From: Apostichopus japonicus
Lineage: Eukaryota > Echinodermata > Holothuroidea > Aspidochirotida > Stichopodidae
DNA: 64,000 nt
Assembly: GCF_037975245.1 (NCBI RefSeq)
Contig: NC_092567.1
Location: 14,400,876 to 14,464,875, forward strand
Reading direction: 5' to 3'
Part shown: one piece after another, positions 23,622-37,100 of the stretch
Layout of the letters: each line of letters begins with the position of its first letter
Numbering within the stretch: position 1 is the stretch's first letter
The notes under the pieces: generated by a model
What the model was told of the DNA's origin: nothing
The model's database searches: none
The model's input: only the letters and a program-made list of their open reading frames with translations
Position numbers and translations under genes: made by a program

Positions 23622-23783
23622 CAAATAATGAATGGTTATAAGTGCAATAGTGCAAATATTTCATGAGTTGAAAGATGGAATGTTCCATTCAACGAGGCGC
23701 AGCTGAGTTGTATGAAACAAATAACATCTTTCAAAGAATGAAATATTTGCACTATTGCCAGAATGGAAACCATTCATTATTTG
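23622..23783. mobile_element. 162-bp imperfect hairpin (fold-back MITE)
   Basis: CAAATAATGAATGGTT at the left end is matched by its reverse complement at the right end. The inner arms (GTGCAATAGTGCAAATATTTC) and the centre (CGAGGCGCAGCTGAGTTG) also pair, so almost the whole segment folds on itself. Non-coding. Confidence 0.8.
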
Positions 23784-23789
23784 TTTTAG

Positions 23790-25700
23790 ACAACATATTA
23801 TATTAAGATGGGTTAAAATGCACTCATGCAACAGATTGTTTTGAACAGACAGGTTTCTCTGCTCTCTTACCAGTGAAAAAAGTGCTACCAAAAAAGTATA
23901 ACCCATGGTTCTATTTCATAGAGTGGAAAAGAGCGGATTTTGCAATCAACACGCAATTGACCAATCAAATGACCAGAATACAATTAGGTGTTGTATAATA
24001 TGCAATGAATATTCATACTAGTGACAATGACTGACCTTGGGGTCAGTGTAGCCTGTTCACTTCCTGTATGAACATCTTATTATCTCAGTTAGCCTTAATA
24101 ATAAGGATAAATCCACATGAACAAAAGAATGATGTCATTAGCATATATCCTTTATAAACAAGAATATTTCCTATTGATATTTGCGAGAAAGGAATACTTT
24201 GATGGTGTGACACACCAAGACCTCAAGTTGTTTTCATCTCTCAAGACAAGTTATAATGTGGCAAGTTGCATTGCCTCAAGAAGTGCAGTATTGTATGACA
24301 CTACATGTGATGCAGCATTTCTCTGGGTTTTCCCGGTCCACAAGATACGTCATTCATTGGGCTGTATCAGGCATGATGACATTGCTCGACATATTAAACT
24401 GTGTACAAAACGGTTCTCTTGAGAAATACTGTCACGTGAGGATTGGCTGTGTGACGTGATTTGCCAATGAATATTCATGCATCCCTAGTACTGAGCAATA
24501 AATTATTCAAATCCTGCTATAATATATCCCTTGGAAATGTTCTTGTTTGTAAAATGGTATCTGTGAAGGAAATCATTTCTTTTGATGTGGCTTTCTTTTG
24601 GATATGTCCTTGCCATTATGCCTTACTATGATAATAAGGTGTAGTTAGTACAATGACTTACCCTGGGGTTATTCAAGCCTATTTATTTTAATATTAATGC
24701 TACTCCCAGAAGTACATATATAGTCATGATGACTCTTTCTTAGGCATTCTAGGCTATTTATGTCACAAGTGAGTTTGTTCACAATGAATGCTAAATGCAG
24801 TTCCTAAAGTGCTATGACTTCCCTGAGGGTCGGTCTACCACATTTATTTCACATTTTGATATATTCACGATACCAATCAATCAAATGTCTCATGAGAATT
24901 AAGTTGGTTTGCAGGGATATGTAAGATTCTTAATTCAAAATCACCAAAAAATTCCATAAATTATCCTGCCAATTCCTTCGTGTTTGCGGTAATGTTTTGA
25001 ATCAATTTTGAATGTATTAAATATTTGAGAGCCAGTCTAACAAATCAGTACAAAATTGTTTAAGGTGAGTGGGGCCAATAATCCAATAGAAATATAACAG
25101 AGGTGAAGGTTTATTAGCGGTTTTATAGACTTATATGGTCCCTTCCCAGAAAAGAGAGCAGATCGAATATTCAGGTTTGCCATTTCTGTTTACAAACATG
25201 CTTTATTCATGTGGTATGTGTGTTCCAAACAGTTACATGATATGCCTATATGGTACAGGCACGAGTATTCAAATTAATCTGTCTTTGGAGAACAGTTAAA
25301 TCAAACATGATGATAAATCAGCTATATTTATACCTGTAAACAATAAATAAAGTGATGGAAAATCATTTTTTAACTGACTAATTTGATTTCTGTTTATTGG
25401 GTTTTAGTTTTAATGCCTTGAAAAGGAGACTGAATTGATGAATTCAGAGTTATATGTTTGTGTGGTAGTTTTCCACCAGTAGGCAGTAGTGCTTGAAGTG
25501 TCAAATAGGTGCAGGAGGAGGGGGGGAGGGGTGCAGGCCACATTAATTAGGCAAGAAAGAATGTTTATTTGAATCCTAGTTAGCAAAGTAAGGAGGGACA
25601 GGAGCAGGAAGTTCCTGTTCACACTTTCAAAAGTGACTGCCCTTGTGTTCCTATCTCTACGACGTCAAATATCAAACAATGAGATTAGCTTTGACTGTAT
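23790..25700. other. Intergenic stretch, no gene recognised
   Basis: AT-rich. ATGAATATTCAT recurs near 24003 and 24466, and GTCACGTGA- and GTGACGTGA-like words lie at 24431-24460. No exon or element border could be supported. Confidence 0.4.
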
Positions 25701-25719
25701 TTTTCGTAATATGTTATCT

Positions 25720-26480
25720 CAATCATATAGGTGTCTCATATTTCACTACATTCCTTTTACGAACTTTCGTAACTACAACAGTATAGGTGTCTCGTGATCC
25801 TGTAGATTCCTAACACTATTCCAATAAGTTTCTCACAAACCCATACATTCCTAATGCAATTCCAGAAGGTATTTCATGATCCCGTAGATCATAACACTTC
25901 CAATAAGAGTCTCATGAGCCAACACGTTCTCAGTGCGATACCAGTAAGTATATCATGATCCCGTATATTCATAACTTTGTTCAAATAAGTGTCTCACAAG
26001 TCCATACATTCCTAATGTGATCCCAGTTTATGTGGCTCATGATCCCGTATATTCTTAGCACTATCCCATTATTAAGTGCCTGATGAGCTAATATATTCCT
26101 ATTGTGTTCATTCGTAATGTGATCTCAATAGGTTTCTTATGTTGCAGTACATTCCCAGTGCGATCCTAATTTATGTGTCTCATGATCCCGTACATTCTTA
26201 ACATTATCCCAATAAGGGTCTCACAAGCCCATATATTCCTAATGCGATCCCAGTAGGTGTCTCACGATCCCGTAGATTCTTAACACTATCCCATTATTAA
26301 GTGCCTCATGAACCATTCCTATTGTGTTCTTTCCTAATGCGATCCCAATAGGTTTATCAATTTCTAGTACATTCCCAGTGCGATCCTATTATAGGCTATG
26401 TGTCTCATGATCCCGTAGATTCATAACACTAACCAGTTAAGTTTGTCACGAGTCCATACATTCCCAATGCATCGTTCTCA
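25720..26480. repeat. Degenerate tandem array, roughly 80-bp units
   Basis: Repeated phrases such as TCTCATGATCCCGTA, ATTCTTAACACTATCCCA and CATACATTCCTAATGCGATC recur in order, with many substitutions and indels. It is an old, decayed tandem repeat. Confidence 0.75.
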
Positions 26481-26712
26481 TTAAGTTTGCATTAGCCCAG
26501 CTAATTTTGGGTAAATTTTCCAAACAAAGCTATCCTGGAGAATTTGACCTTCCAATGAATTCATGGCCGGACATTGAAAAGTGTACGCCACACTACGTTG
26601 GCTTTAATTTTGACTGGTGCCCCCAAACAGCTAGGGAATGCCTCAGAACCGTATATACGTCTCTGAAATGGCTATATGTATAGAGATGGGCGGCCACAAA
26701 TTATGTGCTGCA

Positions 26713-26780
26713 TGACTGCTCGTTTGGTAGAGCGAAGGGCTTGTTATAATGAGGTCACTAATTCGAATCCCGTTCTAGCC
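26713..26780 (+). pseudogene. tRNA-like sequence (pseudo-tRNA or SINE head)
   Basis: CGTTTGGTAGAGCG resembles a tRNA D-arm/A box and AATTCGAATCCCG resembles a T-arm/B box, at tRNA-like spacing. The acceptor arms do not pair, so it is not a functional tRNA. It is either a decayed tRNA gene or the head of a tRNA-derived SINE. Confidence 0.45.
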
Positions 26781-28427
26781 ATACACAAACAACAAAATAT
26801 TTGTTCTCTTTCGTGGTTAATTTACAGTCATTTAAGTCATTATCTTGGCATTTTGCAAGAAAATAATGAATAACTCACTTATTAAATTTATGGAATGGAT
26901 TATTTTCTTAACAAATTATTATAACTCAATTATTAAAACTCAAATGTGTGTATTTGTATTTTGAGTTAGACATTATATCTTGATGTTTATTATGGGACTC
27001 GGGCTGAATACACAGACTACATAATTGCATATACATTGCCCATTACCCGTTGCTAATGGGAAGGCTGTACAAGGTGAATATGACCACAAGGTTTCAAAAT
27101 CAATCTGCATGAACTGTGGCGCATGTCATGTGGTGCTATTACTAACATGAATATATTAGCGTGGTTAAGGATTGGGACGTGGTAGGCCTACCCTAGCCCC
27201 CAGGCGAAGACGGCGGGTACCAACTTGGCCGGGGTTAACGGGGGGGGGGGGGGATCGCGACAACTACCTAACATTGTGGTCCACCCATTCGATTCAAAAG
27301 TAATTATATAGAAGGGACAGATCTTGTGAGCTCTTATCTTAAGGCGTCCGATGATAGGGACAGAACATGCATCCACTTCCACACCCGAGCGCTCTCTCAA
27401 TTTGCGCATTGGGGAATCAAAGAATCTAAATATTCACGAAGGACTGTATGCTGCAAAGTTAGGCTGACACACAATACAACTACTGTATATAGACAGCCTA
27501 TACATTAATTTTTGCGGAAAAGGCAAGTAAGTAGCCTAACTGCGCGACTGATTAGGAAAGATTAGGAGTATACATTAAAATAGTTTAGAACAATAAGCAT
27601 AATTGATAAAAATAACAATTTATTTTATTTTATACAGCGTAAGATCCACAAAAGTGCTCTAAAACGCTATGTAACAGCAAAAAATATGTGACACATAATA
27701 TGTAGTAAAACTCCAGAATAAAATACAATATAATTAATCATCAATTAAAAACAGAAGAAATTTCAAATTCCAACACATTTATTCACGCAGTTGGCATTTA
27801 GGCATAATAAACTTTCTTATTTTTCTGACTTCGTTTTGAAAAAGGAGCTGTTAGTAACTAATGCCATATGACTATTTCATTTTTCAAGATGTCCAAATTC
27901 AAGATGTTCGTAGTCTATGGAATTTTCCATAAAATGAAAAGGTTGACATTAGGCAAAATAAAGTCTGGATATGTTATAGTAGCCTACCAGACAATCAACA
28001 ACAAAAAAAAAAAAAAAACTCGAGTGCTGGTGATGTTTCTACAGCTGTTCTTCTCAAGATATTCAACTTAAGAAAAATGCTAAATCTCTGGAATTCTCTT
28101 TTAAAGCTAAATTGATGATGACGTCGGCTCTCAGTGCAGAGCTGAACGTTAATTCTAATCCAATGTATATACATATATATTATATATTACAATAACTCTA
28201 TAAAGTCAGATTCTTATAACTTCATACTAACAACAATATGCACCTTGGATGATGTACATCTAAACATCATTTGTCCTTGGCAAATAAATACTACATTATA
28301 AAACATATCATGCATGTGAGACCATAAAAGTTCAATGTTTTCAGCACCATTTGTCCTTGGAAACATATCAAAATGTATGTTTTAAGTTGTTTGGCCTATA
28401 ATGACGAAGATTTTTGACAGGAAATGT

Positions 28428-28503
28428 TAAAAGTAAGTTGGCCTGACGTTTCGATCCTAGCAAGATCCTGCTAGGATCGAAACGTCAGGCCAACTTACTT
28501 TTA
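28428..28503. repeat. Perfect palindrome, 35-bp arms and 6-bp spacer
   Basis: Left arm contains GGCCTGACGTTTCGATCCTA and the right arm is its exact reverse complement; the spacer is AGATCC. No mismatch in either arm. It could form a stable hairpin or cruciform. Confidence 0.97.
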
Positions 28504-28569
28504 CACATTCTCTTACACAATATCTCTAGTGGATAAGCAGTTTGCTAACAGTTTTATTTTATTTTTATT

Positions 28570-29240
28570 TAGGAAATGTTAGGCATTCAATAATCGGGCA
28601 CACGCGACAAATCATGCAATTACTCATGCAAATTCCGCACATGCGCGCAATTTGCCCATACAAGATATTTTAATCATATGGGCTGTTATTTTAGTAGTTT
28701 CTCGACAGTTGTGAAAACATTAACATTTTGGTGGTGGTCGTGGTATAGGGAATAAATGGCACCGTGAAGCACAGTAAACCCGTAATCACATGCATGACGT
28801 CACATGCTATCAAACTGCCGATTAGTAGGATAGTAGTATCGTCTTTGCATATCACCATATTACTAACGTTTAGTGATAATGCAGTGATGATATTCCCCAG
28901 TACCATGATATTAGAAATAATTATACAGAAAGAAGTTGAAGTAGCAGTTGGCTGAATTCAAATAATTATTCTGCAGGCAATACCCCTACACTGCCTGCAC
29001 TAGTGCTGTACGGAATGTAAAACTAACGTTAGGGTATAGCCTTAATATAAAATCAAAGGCCGCGATGTTGACGTCATGCATAGGGTTCCGGGCTTACAGG
29101 GCGTGCCGGGAATAAATGGCCAATACGAGTCAAAGAGGGTTAAAGTGGAGGCCACTTGAAAAATGTTCTTCGAAATAAATGGTAAAATGCATTTCAATTA
29201 GTCTTCTGAAGTGAGGGCGGCATGCAGCAACAGTTGTTTG
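28570..29240 (+). repeat. Duplicated segment, copy 1 (interrupted by an insertion)
   Basis: Matches 29795-30120: GGCATTCAATAATCG-like start, CAAGATATTTTAAT, ACATTTTGGTGGTGGT, GGGAATAAATGGC, then GGTAAAATGC and GGCATGCAGC. Copy 1 is split by 28761-29107. Confidence 0.8.
28761..29107. mobile_element. 347-bp insertion with inverted ends and a 13-bp direct repeat
   Basis: Flanked by GGGAATAAATGGC at 28748-28760 and 29108-29120. The homologous segment at 29985-29997 has this 13-mer only once and represents the unoccupied site. The ends share ATGCATGACGTCA in inverted orientation plus weaker similarity further out. Non-coding. It carries two perfect TGACGTCA (CRE) words. The superfamily is unclear because a 13-bp duplication is long for a DNA transposon. 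Confidence 0.8.
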
Positions 29241-29264
29241 GTTTGTCAGAACAGTCATATGTGT

Positions 29265-29280
29265 ACACCGGAAGTACGAC
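29265..29280. promoter_or_regulatory. ETS-type site candidate
   Basis: ACACCGGAAGTACG holds the ETS-family core CCGGAAGT. It lies 3' of the two CRE words in a more CG-containing part of the intergenic region. It could be part of a promoter (for example a distal liprin-beta promoter), but no transcript start is visible. Confidence 0.3.
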
Positions 29281-29794
29281 TCCTTAGTGCTCTGAAGCTG
29301 TGTGCTTCATACTGAACTCAACAGTAACTTTACAACAAGAAATTTACTACTCGTTCCGTACACTTTACTGTGGTATTCAGTTAGAAAAGTTAACGCTTTC
29401 TCTAAGAATACAGGAATAAAGCTACTCGGTTTAACGGAGAATTTCGTTCTAAGGTTACTACGTGATTGAAGCAGCTCAAGAATTCTGTGTAAGACATTTT
29501 CCCCCTGCATTCCGTTCTTCTTTTTTTGATTATAGAAACGAATCGAGGCGAAGAGACGTTACACTTTAACCTAACGAATATATGCTAGGAAATAACATTA
29601 GGCTCAACATAATACTAGAGTAGAGGATATTGTTAGTGGAGAAATTACCGCATAGTGACATAGCCTAAGGTCATGAGTTAAGCTTATGGACCAACTATTC
29701 AAATCAGCTTAGGTTATATTGTTGGTCATAGGTCTTTACGAAGTGAGCTTATAACAACTGCTAGGCCCTCTTGAATGTAGGCAAGGCCTAGACA

Positions 29795-30120
29795 ACATTT
29801 AGGCATACAATAATCGTCTGCACATAAAGTCATGTACTTACTCTCAAGAAAGGCAAGCAATGTGATATGTGTCCTCACATGGATGTATTTGCCCATACAA
29901 GATATTTTAATTATAGAGGCTGTGAGTTACATATTTTCCAGCCAGTATTGAACACACTTACATTTTGGTGGTGGTTGGGGTGTAGGGAATAAATGGCCAA
30001 TGCACTAAGTTATATAGAAAATCAAGTTAAGGGAAAGTTGGGTTCCCTTGAATAAATGTCTTTTGCTATTAATGGTAAAGTGCGTTCCAAACATTTTATG
30101 AAGTGAGAGTGGCATGCAGC
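29795..30120 (+). repeat. Duplicated segment, copy 2 (unoccupied)
   Basis: Homologue of 28570-28760 joined directly to 29108-29240, without the 347-bp insertion. The two copies are in direct orientation, about 1.2 kb apart. Confidence 0.8.
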
Positions 30121-30811
30121 TACATCAAGAAAAAGTCTTTTATGATGCAAGTTATGAAAGGAAGAAAGTCCAAAGGTTGGTCGGGTGGAGGCTCACAGGC
30201 TGTGTTGGATACTTTGTCAAATACTGTACCCTTGCAGTGTTATAATCAGAGGACCCATCATTGAACCCAATTGTTCCTTATGCCAGTTTAATATTATAAT
30301 CTGTGTACTGTGTGGGTATTTTGTGTACAGTATGTGTTAATGACGTGGCCAGCTACACAGTACTAAAAAGACTGGCATAATATGTCAGGGGCATTGGTTG
30401 GGTACAGCTACTTTGAAAATAAAGAAACAGTGGCATCCATGCTGATAAAGGTCCATGTGAAAAAAAAAGAACAACTCAACTTGCAACTGACTTAATATTT
30501 ATTCACTTGCTTCAGAGGTGAACTGCCCATGAACCTTGATCAGTATATTTGTTTGAATGTATTATTGACATCTTAAATAATTAATGTTAAAGTCTATTGT
30601 AATAAAATATGTTGTTGACTGCCCTTTCTGTTATGGCCAAAATATTTTGATTTGACCTTGAATTGACACCCCTGGAACTTTATGCACCAACTGCATGATA
30701 GCCTATACCTTTTGACTACTGTTTGATGATTTGGAACTTGCATTCGTGTGAAGGAGTTTCTTTTTTGTGTGAATGATGACAACCTCTTGAAAGAAAGGGG
30801 GGCATGCACAT

Positions 30812-31170
30812 TGTGGTAAAGTGGTCAAGGCAGTGGACTTGTGATCTAATTAGGATTATAGGATCAAGTACTGGCCAGATCATTATGTTGTGTTCTTGGG
30901 CAAGGGACTTTATTTCCATTGCCTCTCTTCACCCAGGTGCATAAACAGGGACTTGTGAGGTAACTTGTTAATATAGTTGTGTGTGTCAGATTTTGGCTGT
31001 ACCCTATGGGAAGTCCCCCTGGGACATGTGGATGTGGTGACCCAGGAGAGATTGATTGAATTGTGCACACTTTGGTGTGTGGGTGTGACAAGTTACAGTA
31101 CCAATGACCAGGGTTAAGCTGTAAAGTTGTTTGAGAGGACCTTGAATTTGAACAAGACTGTAAACCTTCA
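30812..31170 (+). mobile_element. tRNA-derived SINE
   Basis: Head AAAGTGGTCAAGGCAGTGGA with a degenerate A box and a later GGATCAAGTACTGG resembling a B box. The body TTGTGTTCTTGGGCAAGG is typical of deuterostome tRNA SINEs. The tail GTAAAGTTGTTTGAGAGGAC recalls the AAGCGCCTTGAG tails elsewhere in the window. Confidence 0.75.
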
Positions 31171-31199
31171 ACTTTAAACTTCAACTCTAAGAAAAGTAC

Positions 31200-34100
31200 A
31201 ATTATTAACAGGAGCATTTGGGCGGTGGTTGCAAATTATCTAAAACTTGAATTTCCATAGCCTAAATTAGGCCCTTACTTAGTCCAGTTGTATACATAAG
31301 TACTGCAGAAGACCCAGAGTAGAGTCTCTGTACACTAGTCCTAGTGTACACCTATTGTACAGTAGGCCAGGTAAGGTTTTTGAAGTTGGTACAAGTCAGC
31401 TGAGAATTTTTTTTTATAAGATTCACATTGATGGATTAACAAGATTTAAATTGATAGATTAACAGATTAACAGAGTAACGTTGATCTTAAAGATTTGCTG
31501 TGTAGTCCTGCTTTCTTCCTTTAGGTAGGCTTACTATAGCAAAGAACCTAATGATAGACAGATTATATAGCAAAAAAGACATCCTGCTGATCAAGTCATT
31601 TTGTCACAATCATAATAGTTCATTGCCAATTCAGGATTGGAAAAGCACCTCTCGATATTCGCTGCAGTATGTCCAATACTGTGTAAGCACTTTGCAAAAT
31701 ACTTGTAAAGTTTCATACCTGTAGGGTAAGTTTGGCCATGTACAGTATGTAGCACCGGCTTGTGGTGGTTAGGCTATACACAATTCAACAGTTGTTTGTA
31801 ACACAAAAAATGGTAAAACCTAAATTTTCATTTTTGTAGGTTATGAGTTTAGTTTTATTAGGGATTTTCAAAATGAACTTTGTGAACCTCATATGACTTT
31901 AGACACTTTGCTGTACTTAACAAGAACAATTGGCACCTAGAATTTTGGCCTTCTGTCATAAAACAGATAACTCTCCAAACTTTCTCTCACAAAGTCCTGT
32001 TTAATCTTTCTCTATCTTTGGGGACCTCTGACCTCAAGATAATGAAAAAAAAATTCACAAAAATATCTTATCTACCAAATAAATCATCAATTAATGAGCT
32101 GGCCAGGTTGTAGTTTTGACCTACTGTAGATGCAGGCTGACATCCACAGTCCACCTACAGTATATAAAAGTCAAGAGTTTGTTTATAGTACAGAACTACC
32201 AAGTTTGACACTGTACTGTAAGTAAGAGATCCAGGGCTCCATCCAGGATGTATTACCTACAGTGCCCTGTCAGGGTATTATAATGCAGTCCTTCCATGCT
32301 CCATCTGCAATACCCACATAACACAGTTTCTATTGCTGGAGGTAAAGACAATTAAAAAGACAAAAAACCCGAAATTAGATAAGAGAAGAAAGAAATTTTA
32401 TCACAGATTTCAATCACCCCTACGTTCTCGTCAAAAGCCCATTAATATTGTGAAATATATTAGACAATTTCATTACGTTGCAATACTGTATACTTCAGGA
32501 AACAAACTCTGTGTAAGTATGTAACTGAGTAAAAGCTATAAGATGGAGCAAAATTAGCTATCAGATAAAGAACTCAAGCTTGATAATATAAAACCAGGTG
32601 CCATGATTTTCCTTCAAGTTGTGTATTAATACTAAACTCTCAAGCATTAGTGATGACATTAGCCCACGAAGGAAGAACTTTGTGAATTTTCAATTGATTG
32701 TGATTAGATTTGCATAAACAGTTGCCCGTGCAGCATTCTAATTGTAGAATTCAATCGGTCGACATGGGAGGAATTATTTCAATGTTTTCTGTGTCTTTTC
32801 TTTGAAAGTATAACTTGAAGTGCTCTCAGTGCCCTACTTCTTATAAACATTGCACGCTAGATACTATTATCCTATACTGGTAAACAAAAATAGTCAAAAG
32901 AAAGAAATGAATACAAAAGGCCCAAAATAAAATTTGAATAGTGTATTCATTCTACTTGAAATGTCACTATTATTATTAAGTTACGCTGGAGGGCATTTTG
33001 AATGGCTGTGAAAAATTGTCATAACAAATAAATATTTCTTGTTTAAACAAACATGGGCATAAGTTAGTCTAGTAAATTAAAGTTGGTGGGTTGCGTTTGT
33101 AATTTCTCTTGCCATCAGATACCTTGAATGAGAATAATGTAGTGATTAATGTCACAAAAGATGTTTTAATTTTTGAAAAAGTAGGTTGGTTGGCAAAATA
33201 GTAGAATTTACTAATCTACCTCAAAGTAACCTTTATAGATACAAGACTGAAGATGTTATTTTCGTTAGTAACTGTTGATGCATTCTACTAACTGTGTCTC
33301 TTGGGATGAACACAATTTGAACAAATAGTGAGTTTTCTATCGTGTCAAATTGTTGATGCCGAACGATCTACAAAACACAAAAAAATTGTATACACTAGTA
33401 GTACTGTACATAGGGACATTATTTTGTGTCATTCTACAAACATGAATGTCATGTTGGAAACCATATGTGTCCCCATTACCCAAGTGACTGTGATGGTTCT
33501 GAATTTGACCAGTAACACATTCAAACATTTCTATTGTTAGACTACTGTGTGTTGTTATGTACACATTGCAGCACTAACTGTAAGTACTGCATATGGTTTA
33601 TCCTCCACATTATGTTAACACTTACCTCACTGTTTAACTTTAACCATTACAAACTTTAGGTGCACTGAACTTTTAATAATTAGAAAAAAAAAGTAGTGCA
33701 GGGGGTAGTATTGATAGGAGTTTACATTACCTCTGGACTCTAATGGTATTATGCTTCTGTCCACTTGAATTGAAACAAACTTGATTACCCTCACCGTTCA
33801 ACATCAACATGAACACCTCTTACTTTCAAACCAATGCTTATTGTGAGTTTAGTAGGTCTGCTGTATCCTGGTATAGATGACACTAAAGGTCTCATCCTCG
33901 CAACAAACTGATCTGAAATGACACAAACTGTGACAAGGTGAGCTGCCACATCAACTCAGGTTTGTAGTTTTGTCACTCTCTAGCATCAAACTACATTGAC
34001 AATTATGCACAGTATCTGTCATTGTATGTGTGGATACCTTAAGTAACAAGTATCGAGTATGTCAACAACATTGCTTGTTTTTATTTTAAACCTTTTCCTT

Positions 34101-37100
34101 CATACAGAGAACACTTGTGTAGTTTTCATCCAATTGAATTATCTGTTTCTTAGTCATATATGAATAAATTATCTCCTCAGTTTTCAAATATTGCAATGGA
34201 GATAAAAAAGTTGGTAATTTCTTGAATATACCATTGTATACTTTACTGGGATAGTGTATCTTCAGATACAATTGTAATGCTAGTGATAAGACCAGTGTTT
34301 ATCCCATCTAGACCGCATAGGTTGACAAAACATGACATTTGCAGTCAAGTGTATCACACTAAAGAATTCTACTCTGTAATCAATATATGTACAGTAAGGG
34401 TGCAGTTTCTGTACCGTGCTAGCTACTGTATCCTATGGTTCCAAGTTTAAATTTGTAATGTTGTTTTTAGAACAACCTAGAGACTATTCATTAATTTACA
34501 CAAGTATTGCTTTAAGACATTGAGTTATTCTACAAAGACGTGCAATTTCTGCTGCGGTTCTCATATGTATGTAAGGAAATGCATACCAGGTTTACTTGGT
34601 ACAAGACTCATCGTGTACGGTATATCGTGCCTTGCGGTAAATTAATTATGTATGATGGTGCAGACTTGTGGGAATGCTCCTACAGTATTTCCTCCAGCCT
34701 TCGTTACATTAGTCAGATTATTTTAATGCATCGATCACAGGAAGGCAATATCTGGAAAAGCTCTTTTCTCTAGGAAACCGATAAATGTCCCGTTTCATTC
34801 GTTTGGAGGCACTGCAAGTTGTGACATGACATAAAAATGTTATTTATGTTGTTTACTCGTATGTTGTGAGGAAATCTTGTTTAACTGTTCCAGATTTGTT
34901 ACATTTGTAAGCGAGTGAACAAATTAGTTTCAGTGCATGCAGTAACTGGGTGGTGGAAATCTGTCAGAAACTTGGTAAAGGCTGCATGTATGGGAACTAC
35001 TGCAAGTCATTGACATAGTGGGGATTGGGGAACTTGGTGGGATTAAGTGGGGGTGGGCTAGGGTGCATAAATGGGTTAGAGATATACTCGGCATAATGCT
35101 AACTTGGTCATATATGTTCGGACTTGTGAGAGTCCTGGTCAGGGTTACATTAAAGATGGTTTGGGTGGGGGGGGGGACAAGGTGACTATAACGTGTGTAG
35201 AGGGAGGGGGACAGAGGTGAGTGTAAACTTCAAGTTTCATTGTAATTCAACATAATTGTTGAATGAGTGGAAAGCCATGGGTAAAGAAGGGGTGAGCAAA
35301 CATGTTTATAGTAATTTCACAACCCTGGTATATTTTAAACCTCACTACTTCAGTGCACTCATCACTTTATCTGTCTCGACTCTACTACAACAAAGAGGTG
35401 CAAAATTTTACAGTATTTTTGCACTAAGCCATGTTACTTCATGATTAGCTTATGACTAATTCATGGCATTTGTGAAGGGCATCTTTCATGGTGGAAGTGA
35501 TATCTGTAAATTTAGGTGCTTAAAAAACTTGTTTCAAGTCTTAAACCCGGCTGTTGCTCATTCTGAGATTGACCATTATAAATCAATTAAATTAATATCT
35601 TAACTTCCTTTGCAATCAGAATATCCCAAACACCATCGTAGCTTCTTTGTAACTTTATAGTCATTGAATATGTTTCCAAACACTTTTTCTCACATTCCAA
35701 TTTGCCTTACGATGAAGCTTTCAAAAAAATCTCAGTGCTGATAGAGAATCATTGAAAGAGAAGAAAGAAAGAAACTAAAAGGGATATACAGTATATCAAG
35801 AATGAAATTTGAATAAAAAAAGAGTAGAAAGTAGAGAACGTCCACAGGTTATTAACTACTCTGTGAAATTCAGGTCGTTCTACTGTGAAAGGTAATCATG
35901 TGTTAAGCTGATCTCTGTAGTGTAGTACAGGTGGCCTCTTCTTAATTACGATAACATTGGATATATTAATATATGTACACAGTATATTTCTCTTACTACA
36001 CAGTGTAATATAGCAATATCTGGCTACACTACAGTACAGTTTTTTAAATGCTATCACCAATATCAAGTACTGATCCCTAAATACATATTCAATGTAATTC
36101 TAAGGCACAGGTCTATAAGATCTTGACTGCTGTTACTGCTGTACTGTACAACTTGAAGCCATTGGGAATATAACCTTTTCATGTGCTGGGTTGGATTCAT
36201 TTCATTTTGTATTTAAAGTCAAGTATAAGAGGGGAAGGCCATTGAATCTAGGCTAAGATAACAAGTCCCATATTGCAGAATTTCGGTTGAATACATTAGC
36301 ATGGTGATGGATTAAAGGAGTGTCTTCATGAATGTAAGTTCACTAGTGACGAGCGTGCAAACAAATGTCCATAAAGTTTTCACTGGTAACAGTACTTTTA
36401 GTATAGAAAAAAATAATAAAATACCCAATAGCAGAGACAATTGGTTCAAAGTCAATAAAGGCTAATACAGTAGGCCCACTGTTTGTAGTTTACACAACAA
36501 AATGTGAAATTGAATATATTCTTTCCAGAGACTTCACAGGGATCACAAAACTTCTAATATAGGTTTTCTTGGTCACTTACGATCATAATTTACTCCAATG
36601 TTTCAACAACAACAAATTCTTACAAATAGTGAGTACAGAAAGTAGCCTTTGTAAAACAAAATTTGTGTTTACTTAGAGAGAGCCTTTAGCTGACATTATG
36701 AAGTCAGAAGTATTACATTATTCATGTTGAAATCCCCTGCTGTGCATTCAGACCTACTGTTGTAGCTTGAACTACAGTACAGTAACTATTCTGTAGTTTC
36801 CGATATCATTTTAGCAAGTTTTGTTTGTGGTGGAGGTGTGTATAGCCACGTACATTAAAATGACTTATGTTTATCATGGCATCTAGTGTTATTGACATAT
36901 ATGGTGGTTCTTGCCATTTCTATTGTAAAAGCTAGTCCTGGTTATACTACAGTACTAACAACCATACGTCTAGTGCTCTGAAGTCATCGAAACCTCAATG
37001 CATTTTGCATTCTGGTTTTTAGCAAGTTTTGATAGTCTGTTGTCTGATTTGTTCGGGCATGGGCGGCAGTTGAGTGGCTTTGAAAAGTGTAAATTTAAAT

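Noticed and set aside
26713-26780. Functional tRNA gene
   Set aside because: The acceptor stem does not pair and the B box lacks its leading GG, so it is kept only as a tRNA-like pseudogene or SINE head.
30864-31217. 117-codon minus-strand open frame
   Set aside because: It lies antisense to the tRNA-derived SINE and reflects the SINE sequence.
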